The notes below the pieces were generated by a model. It was not told the origin of the DNA. It did no database searches and saw nothing but the letters and a program-made list of their open reading frames with translations. A DNA stretch of 64,000 bases from Viridibacterium sediminicola (GTDB lineage: Bacteria; Pseudomonadota; Gammaproteobacteria; Burkholderiales; Rhodocyclaceae): positions 181,553 to 245,552 of the forward strand of contig NZ_JBDIVE010000006.1 in assembly GCF_039631295.1 (NCBI RefSeq), read 5' to 3'. Positions 58,609-64,000 of the stretch are shown piece by piece. Each line of letters begins with the position of its first letter. The stretch's first letter is position 1. A program made the position numbers and the translations under genes.

Positions 58609-61083
58609 ATGGAAATCATTGTTCCCAGCTGCGTTGCGATCAACGCTCCCGTCTCCAGCAAGGAGGCCGCAATCCGCATGGCCGGCGAGCTGCTGGTCCA
58701 GGCCGGCTATATTGCCGCGCCCTATGTCGACAGCTTCCTCAAGCGCGAAGCCGTCTCCAATACCTTCCTCGGCAATGGCGTGGCGATTCCCCACGGCATG
58801 ATCGAAGACCGCCACCACGTGCTGTCCACCGGCATCGCCGTGGTCCAGGTGCCGGCCGGTGTGCGCTGGAAAGACGACAACTCGGCGCGCCTGATCGTCG
58901 CCATTGCCGCCCAGTCGGACGAACACATCGCGATCCTGCGCCGCCTCACCCGCCTGATGCAGAAGGAAGGCGCAATCGAGGCGCTGGCGAGCACCGATGA
59001 ACCCGGCCGCATCATCGCCGCGCTGACCGACACGCCCTTCGTGCCCGCCGCCAAGACCACGCCCTGGCCGGCCGATGCCAAGCTGGAACTGACCCTCGAC
59101 TATCCGAACGGCCTGCATGCCCGCCCGGCCACGCAGTGGGTCGAGACGGCCAAGCGCCATGCCTGCGAGATCCGCGTGCTGCGCGATGAAGAGTCTGCCG
59201 ATGCCAAGACCCTCACCGGCCTGCTCGGCCTGGGCATCTCCAGCGGCAGCCAGATCGTGATTGCCGCGCGTGGCGCGGGCGCTGAACTGGCGGTCAAGGA
59301 TCTGGCCGAAACCGTGACCCGCCTGTCGGCTGAAGAACATGCCGATGCCGAGCGCGCCCGTGCCGCCGCCGCCCAGGCACGTGCCAATGCGCCGACCTGG
59401 AAGCCGGTCGGCGCCAGCCGCCAGCAGCAAGGCGTGGCCGCCAGCCCGGGGCTGGCCGTCGGCAAGCTGGTGCGTCACGAAGCCCATGCACTGGAAGTGG
59501 AAGACAAGAGCCAGGGCGCAATTGCCGAGGGTGAAGCGCTGGAAGCTGCACTCAGCAAGGTGTCCAGCGAACTCAGCGCGCTCGAAGCTGAAACCCGCGA
59601 ACGCCTCGGCGCTGGCGAAGCCGCGATTTTCGCTGCCCAGCGCGAACTGCTGGCTGACCCGGGCCTGATGCGCAGCGCGATTGCCGACATCATGCGTGGC
59701 CACGGCGCCGCCTGGGCCTGGAAGAAGGTGCTGAGTGCCCGTGTCGATCAGCAACGCCAGCTCCCTGACGCCCTGCTCGCAGCCCGCGCACTGGACTTGC
59801 AGGACGCCGGCGAGCGCGTGCTGGCCAGCCTGCTGGGCATTGAACGGCGCGCCATCGTGTTGCGCGAGCCGAGCATCCTGATTGCCGAAGACCTGACGCC
59901 CTCCGACACCTTGCAACTCGATATGCGCTATGTCGTCGGCCTGGCGATCAGCAGCGGCGGCCCGACCTCGCACACCGCGATCCTCGCACGCACGCTCGGC
60001 CTGCCGGCCCTGGTAGCCGCCGGCCCCTCGCTGCTGGCGCTGTCAGCCGGGCAGGAAGCGGTCATCGACGGCACTGCCGGCTGCCTCTACCTGAAGTGTT
60101 CGCCGGCCGATCTTGAATCGGCGCGTCTCGCCGTGCGCGCCTATGTTGCGCGCCGTGAGGCGATGCGCGCCAATCGTGACCAGCCGGCGATGACGCCGGA
60201 CGGACACCGCGTCGGCGTGTTCGCCAATGTCGCCAATGCCAAACAGGCGGCGGATGCGGTGGAAGCCGGTGCCGAAGGTGTCGGCCTGATGCGCACCGAG
60301 TTCCTGTTCCTCGAACGCGACAGCGCACCCAGCGAAGACGAGCAATACACGGTTTATCGTGACACCATCGCTGCGCTGGCTGGCCGTCCGCTGATCATCC
60401 GCACCCTCGATATCGGCGGCGACAAGCAAGTCTCCTATCTCGATCTGCCCAAGGAAGAAAACCCCTTCCTCGGCGTGCGCGGCGCCCGCCTGCTGCTGGC
60501 CCGCCCGGAATTGCTGCACACCCAGCTGCGCGCCCTGTACCGCGCAGCGGCGCACGGCCCGCTGCAGATCATGTTCCCGATGATCACCGATCTGGCCGAA
60601 GTCGAAACCCTGCGCGCCGAATGCGAGCTGATCCGCAAGCAGCTGGGCGCACCGGTGGTGCCGCTGGGCATCATGGTCGAAGTGCCGGCGGTGGCGGTCA
60701 TCGCCGACCGCTTTGCCAAGCTGGTGGACTTCTTCTCGATCGGCACCAATGACCTCACCCAGTACGTGCTGGCGATGGATCGCCAGCATCCGCAACTGGC
60801 GGCGCAGGCCGATCCGCTGCATCCTTCGGTATTGGCGCTGATCGGCATGACCGCGCGCGCCGCCAATGCAGCGGGCATCCATGTCGGCGTCTGTGGCGGA
60901 CTGGCGGGCGACCCGCTGGGTGCGCGCATCCTCGCCGGTCTGGGGGTGCATGAATTGTCGATGAGCGCGCAGGACATTGCCGCCGTCAAAACCGTGATCC
61001 GCGCCGAGCCGCTCAGTGCCATGCAAGTGCTGGCCGAGCGTGCGCTCGCCGCCAGCAGCGCCAGCGAGGTACGTGCCCTATGA
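58609..61083 (+). CDS. fruB: Fructose PTS multiphosphoryl transfer protein (EIIA-HPr-EI)
   Basis: This 824-aa cytoplasmic fusion carries phosphate from PEP to fructose EIIB. Order: EIIA-Fru (about 1-145, H62 in IPHG), HPr (about 160-250, H170 in GLHARPA) and enzyme I (about 270-824, phospho-His H455 in GGPTSHTAIL and catalytic C762 in GVCGGLAG). Because it contains its own EI and HPr, it is independent of a general PTS. It is the first gene of fruBKA, and its stop overlaps fruK (ATGA). Confidence 0.96.
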   Translation: MEIIVPSCVAINAPVSSKEAAIRMAGELLVQAGYIAAPYVDSFLKREAVSNTFLGNGVAIPHGMIEDRHHVLSTGIAVVQVPAGVRWKDDNSARLIVAIAAQSDEHIAILRRLTRLMQKEGAIEALASTDEPGRIIAALTDTPFVPAAKTTPWPADAKLELTLDYPNGLHARPATQWVETAKRHACEIRVLRDEESADAKTLTGLLGLGISSGSQIVIAARGAGAELAVKDLAETVTRLSAEEHADAERARAAAAQARANAPTWKPVGASRQQQGVAASPGLAVGKLVRHEAHALEVEDKSQGAIAEGEALEAALSKVSSELSALEAETRERLGAGEAAIFAAQRELLADPGLMRSAIADIMRGHGAAWAWKKVLSARVDQQRQLPDALLAARALDLQDAGERVLASLLGIERRAIVLREPSILIAEDLTPSDTLQLDMRYVVGLAISSGGPTSHTAILARTLGLPALVAAGPSLLALSAGQEAVIDGTAGCLYLKCSPADLESARLAVRAYVARREAMRANRDQPAMTPDGHRVGVFANVANAKQAADAVEAGAEGVGLMRTEFLFLERDSAPSEDEQYTVYRDTIAALAGRPLIIRTLDIGGDKQVSYLDLPKEENPFLGVRGARLLLARPELLHTQLRALYRAAAHGPLQIMFPMITDLAEVETLRAECELIRKQLGAPVVPLGIMVEVPAVAVIADRFAKLVDFFSIGTNDLTQYVLAMDRQHPQLAAQADPLHPSVLALIGMTARAANAAGIHVGVCGGLAGDPLGARILAGLGVHELSMSAQDIAAVKTVIRAEPLSAMQVLAERALAASSASEVRAL

Positions 61084-62066
61084 ATCCGACTCCGCAGACC
61101 GCCCATGCCGCCAGCCGTGTGCTGTGCGTGGCACTCAACCCGGCCATCGACCAGACTGTCGAAATCACCCATCTGCGTGTCGGCAGCGTCAATCGCGCCA
61201 CGCGCGCGCAGCAGGACGCCGGTGGCAAGGGCGTCAACGTCGCCTCCTGCCTGGCCGACTACGGCGTGCCGACGGCCGTCGTCGCCCTGCTCGGCGCCGA
61301 GAACCCGGCGCTGTTCGAAAGCCTCTTTGCCAGCAAGGGCGTAGTCAATCGCAGCATCTACCTGGACGGCGCGACGCGCATCAATATCAAGCTGGTCGAG
61401 CCGGCCGGCCAGGAAACCACCGACATCAACCTGCCCGGCCCCTATCTCGATAGCGTGCAGATCACCGGGCGCATCGCGCAGATTCTCGACCTGATCGGCG
61501 AACTCTCCGGCAGCCTGCAATGGCTGGTGCTCTCCGGTAGCCTGCCGCCGGGCTGGCCGGTCGATACCTACGCGATCCTGATCCACCACGCCCGCAGCCT
61601 CGGCGTACGCACCCTGCTCGACACCAGCGGCGCCCCCTTTGGTGAAGCGCTCAAAGCCGGACCGGACATCGTCAAACCCAATCGCGACGAGCTGGCCGCC
61701 CACCTCGGCCGCCCGCTCCATGACAGCGTGGACACCCTCTCCGCCGCCCATGATCTGCTTGCCGCGCATGCGGGTCTGGGCAAGGTCGTGGTGTCGATGG
61801 GCAGCGAAGGCGCGATCCTGATCAGCCGCGATGCCGCCGTGCTGGCGCAGCCGCTGAAGGTCGCGGCCAGCAGCTCGGTCGGCGCCGGCGATGCCATGGT
61901 TGCCGGCCTGATCGCCGCCGAATTGCAGGCCCTGCCGCTTGCCGAAACGGCGCAGCTGGCCACCGCTTTTGCCGCAGGCAAGCTCAGCCGCCTCGGCCCC
62001 CATCTGCCAGTGCCCAGCGAAGTGCAGGCCCTGGCCCGACAAGTCGTGATCAGCGCCCTGGGCTGA
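61080..62066 (+). CDS. fruK: 1-phosphofructokinase
   Basis: This 328-aa PfkB-family kinase phosphorylates fructose 1-phosphate to the 1,6-bisphosphate. It shows the early GGKGVNVASCL motif and the C-terminal catalytic motif VGAGDAMVAGLI with the Asp base. It has about 15 extra N-terminal residues before ALNPAID. It lies between fruB and fruA. Confidence 0.94.
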   Translation: MNPTPQTAHAASRVLCVALNPAIDQTVEITHLRVGSVNRATRAQQDAGGKGVNVASCLADYGVPTAVVALLGAENPALFESLFASKGVVNRSIYLDGATRINIKLVEPAGQETTDINLPGPYLDSVQITGRIAQILDLIGELSGSLQWLVLSGSLPPGWPVDTYAILIHHARSLGVRTLLDTSGAPFGEALKAGPDIVKPNRDELAAHLGRPLHDSVDTLSAAHDLLAAHAGLGKVVVSMGSEGAILISRDAAVLAQPLKVAASSSVGAGDAMVAGLIAAELQALPLAETAQLATAFAAGKLSRLGPHLPVPSEVQALARQVVISALG

Positions 62067-62109
62067 ACGACGCAATAACAGCAGCACATCCGGAGAAAAG
62101 GAGACTGGC

Positions 62110-63510
62110 ATGGCAAACATCGTCGCGATCACCTCGTGCCCCACGGGGATCGCCCACACATTCATGGCCGCCGAAGGCCTTGAACAAGGCGCCGAGAAAC
62201 TCGGTCACAGCATCAAGGTCGAGACGCAAGGCTCGGTTGGCGCACAAAACACGCTGAGCGACGCCGACATTGCGGCGGCAGACATTGTCGTCATCGCCGC
62301 CGACACCTCGGTTGATCTGAGCCGTTTCGACGGCAAGCGCGTCTATGAAACCAGCACCAAGGACGCCATCAATGACGGCGCCGCGGCGATCCAGGCCGCA
62401 TTCGAGCGCGCCAGCGTCAAGGGCGGCGCGGCCGCCGCCAGCGACAAGCCGGCGGCCGAGCAATTGCTGGAAGCCAAGGCGCAGCAAAGCGCTTCGCGCA
62501 GCGGCGCCTACAAGCACCTGATGACCGGCGTGTCCTACATGATTCCCTTCGTCGTGGTCGGCGGCCTGCTGATCGCACTGGGCTTCGCGCTGGGTGGCAT
62601 CTATGCCTATGACGATGCGCACAAGGGCACCCTGGCCGGCAACCTGTTCTGGATCGGCAAGGGCGCCTTCCAGCTGATGGTGCCGATTCTCTCCGGTTAC
62701 ATCGCCTTCTCGCTGGCCGATCGCCCCGGCCTCGCGCCCGGCATGGTCGCTGGTGTGATTGCCGACAGCGTCGGCGCAGGTTTTCTCGGCGGCATCATCG
62801 GTGGCTTCATCGCCGGCTACACGGTGCGCGGCCTCAACCAGACGATCACCCTGCCGCGCACTTTCGATGGCCTCAAGCCGGTGTTGATCCTGCCGCTGTT
62901 CGGCGCCGCGATCACCGGCCTCTTGATGTACTACGTCGTCGCCAGCCCGGTCGCTTCCGCACTGGCCAGCCTGTCGGAAATGCTCAAATCCATGCAAGGC
63001 AGCAGCGCTGTGCTGCTCGGCGCCCTGCTCGGCGGCATGATGGCTTTCGACATGGGTGGCCCGGTCAACAAGGCGGCTTACACCTTCGGCACGGGTCTGT
63101 TGGCCAGCCAGGTGTTCGAGCCGATGGCCGCCGTCATGGCCGGTGGCATGACGCCGCCGCTGGGCATCGCCCTGGCGACCTTCCTGTTCCACAACCGTTT
63201 CAGCAATGACGAGCGCGAAGCCGGCAAGGCTGCCGCAGCGCTGGGCATCTCCTTCATCACCGAAGGCGCGATTCCCTTTGCAGCGAAAGACCCGTTCCGC
63301 GTCATTCCGGCCCTGGTGCTGGGCTCGGCGGTTGCTGGCGCGATCTCGATGTATGTCGGCGTGCAACTGCATGTGCCGCACGGTGGCATCTTCGTGCTGC
63401 CGATGCCCAATGTGGTCTCGCACGTTGCGGCCTACGCCTTTGCAATCGCCATCGGCACCCTGCTGACGGCCCTGGCGCTGTTCGTGCTCAAGAAGCCGAT
63501 CAAGGCCTGA
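62110..63510 (+). CDS. fruA: Fructose PTS permease EIIBC
   Basis: This 466-aa membrane protein imports fructose as fructose 1-phosphate. One EIIB domain (residues 1-100, phospho-Cys C10 in TSCPTGIAHT) is joined by an Ala-rich linker to EIIC with about ten helices from residue 135. E. coli FruA has a duplicated EIIB'; only one copy is present here. GGAG lies before the ATG. A strong terminator follows. Confidence 0.95.
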   Translation: MANIVAITSCPTGIAHTFMAAEGLEQGAEKLGHSIKVETQGSVGAQNTLSDADIAAADIVVIAADTSVDLSRFDGKRVYETSTKDAINDGAAAIQAAFERASVKGGAAAASDKPAAEQLLEAKAQQSASRSGAYKHLMTGVSYMIPFVVVGGLLIALGFALGGIYAYDDAHKGTLAGNLFWIGKGAFQLMVPILSGYIAFSLADRPGLAPGMVAGVIADSVGAGFLGGIIGGFIAGYTVRGLNQTITLPRTFDGLKPVLILPLFGAAITGLLMYYVVASPVASALASLSEMLKSMQGSSAVLLGALLGGMMAFDMGGPVNKAAYTFGTGLLASQVFEPMAAVMAGGMTPPLGIALATFLFHNRFSNDEREAGKAAAALGISFITEGAIPFAAKDPFRVIPALVLGSAVAGAISMYVGVQLHVPHGGIFVLPMPNVVSHVAAYAFAIAIGTLLTALALFVLKKPIKA

Positions 63511-63542
63511 GCGCCGGCAAAAGATTTACTTCCTCCCTGATA

Positions 63543-63567
63543 GGCGGCCTGCGGGCCGCCTTTTTTT
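63543..63567 (+). terminator. Rho-independent terminator after fruA
   Basis: GGCGGCC pairs with GGCCGCC across a 4-nt loop, followed by seven T on the plus strand. Confidence 0.88.
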
Positions 63568-63650
63568 GTCCGCTTGATCCACTACACAGCCGTCGCCGCA
63601 CTTTTACGCCATGCTGTGGCCCTGCTACCACTGAACCGCAGGAATCCACC

Positions 63651-63926
63651 ATGCCCATGCGCTTGCTCATTGCCTTGCTGTTCGCCTGCCTCAGCACCCT
63701 GGCCTGCGCCAGGAGCGTGCTCATCGACGTGCGTACGCCCGAGGAATATGCGGCCGGCCATATCGAAGGCGCGCTGAATATCGACCACGCGCAGATCGCC
63801 CAGCGCGTCGGCACCCTGGGGGTACAGAAGGCAGATGAACTGCTGCTCTACTGCCGCTCCGGGCGGCGTTCGGCGATTGCGCAGCAAAGCCTTAAGCAGC
63901 TGGGCTACACCAAGGTAATTGACTGA
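63651..63926 (+). pseudogene. Exported rhodanese-like protein truncated by an IS3-family element
   Basis: The 91 codons encode a signal peptide (MPMRLLIALLFACLSTLACA, possibly a lipobox) and most of a PspE-like rhodanese domain: DVRTPEEYAAGHIEGALNI and the active-site loop YCRSGRRS with the catalytic Cys. The sequence stops at GYTKVID, where family members continue with AGG and a final helix. The stop TGA is the first three bases of the IS end at 63924, so the original 3' end was cut off by the insertion. The catalytic loop is intact, so partial function cannot be excluded. Confidence 0.7.
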
Positions 63927-64000
63927 ATCGCCCCGGGTTTTCTAGACAGTCCCGAGCCTCATGAAGTACTGCTTTTCGTAGTCTACCGGAGACATGCCAT
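63924..64000 (-). mobile_element. IS3-family insertion sequence, transposase end only
   Basis: The terminus begins TGAATCGCCCCGGGTTTTCT, of the 5'-TG form seen at IS3-family inverted repeats. On the minus strand the last 18 codons of the transposase (OrfB) run from the window edge to TAG at 63942-63944 and contain MSPVDYEKQYF, the typical C-terminal motif of IS3 transposases. The rest of the element lies beyond base 64000, so its other end, completeness and target duplication cannot be seen. Confidence 0.85.

Overview
The window reads as a chromosomal segment of a GC-rich, facultatively anaerobic betaproteobacterium. The gene order glyA-nrdR with ribD close by, grpE-dnaK-dnaJ behind heat-shock promoters, an AAHS-type aromatic-acid transporter and a cbb3 oxidase/Fnr block all fit Betaproteobacteria. 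A Rhodocyclales-like host is my inference; no rRNA is present to test it. I found no tRNA, rRNA, CRISPR or prophage. Foreign-looking DNA is limited to an AT-rich stretch (about 31.6-33.1 kb) and an IS3-family end at the right edge.

Layout. (1) 1-3.7 kb, minus strand: an unidentified protein cut by the window edge, then vanB, a GntR/FCD regulator and vanA (vanillate O-demethylase). (2) 3.9-14.9 kb, plus strand: a LysR regulator and a ten-gene set for aromatic catabolism: 4-oxalomesaconate tautomerase, pobA, transporter, ligJ, ligK, ligI, ligA, ligB, ligC and an aldo/keto reductase. Together with vanAB this takes vanillate and 4-hydroxybenzoate to protocatechuate and then through the complete 4,5-cleavage pathway to pyruvate and oxaloacetate. 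(3) 15-25.4 kb: dnaJ, dnaK, grpE, a Ser/Thr kinase fused to a cyclic-nucleotide-binding-type domain, a small AP2-domain protein, a MoeB/ThiF protein, a GlpM-like protein, ribD, nrdR and glyA. (4) 25.6-31.5 kb: two TRAP-transporter membrane subunits, class I fumarase, a periplasmic basic protein and dinB. (5) 31.6-34.6 kb: an AT-rich accessory patch with an unusual two-lobed aspartic-protease-like protein, a structured intergenic segment and a ThrE-type exporter.

(6) 34.9-57.4 kb holds most of the low-oxygen genes. It has pflB/pflA, a repetitive acidic protein, a nitronate monooxygenase-like protein, a SafE-like membrane protein, hemN, the cbb3 set (ccoH, G, P, Q, O, N, S, I), ubiU-ubiV-ubiT (oxygen-independent ubiquinone synthesis), a PAS histidine kinase and NarL-type regulator, uspA, a single-domain receiver, fnr, and a gene I read as rquA (rhodoquinone synthesis). 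Fnr-type boxes (TTGAY-N4-RTCAA) lie before ccoN, ccoI/ubiU, hemN and uspA, with a weaker one before pflB. Those before ccoN, ccoI, hemN and uspA leave a consistent leader length if Fnr acts at -41.5. Read together, the block lets the cell respire at trace oxygen, make quinone without oxygen, possibly convert ubiquinone to rhodoquinone for fumarate reduction, and ferment pyruvate.

(7) 57.4-63.6 kb: a LacI-type fructose regulator divergent from fruB (EIIA-HPr-EI fusion), fruK and fruA, with a perfect palindromic operator and a strong terminator. (8) Right edge: a small exported rhodanese that ends exactly where an IS3-family element begins, so it looks truncated by the insertion.
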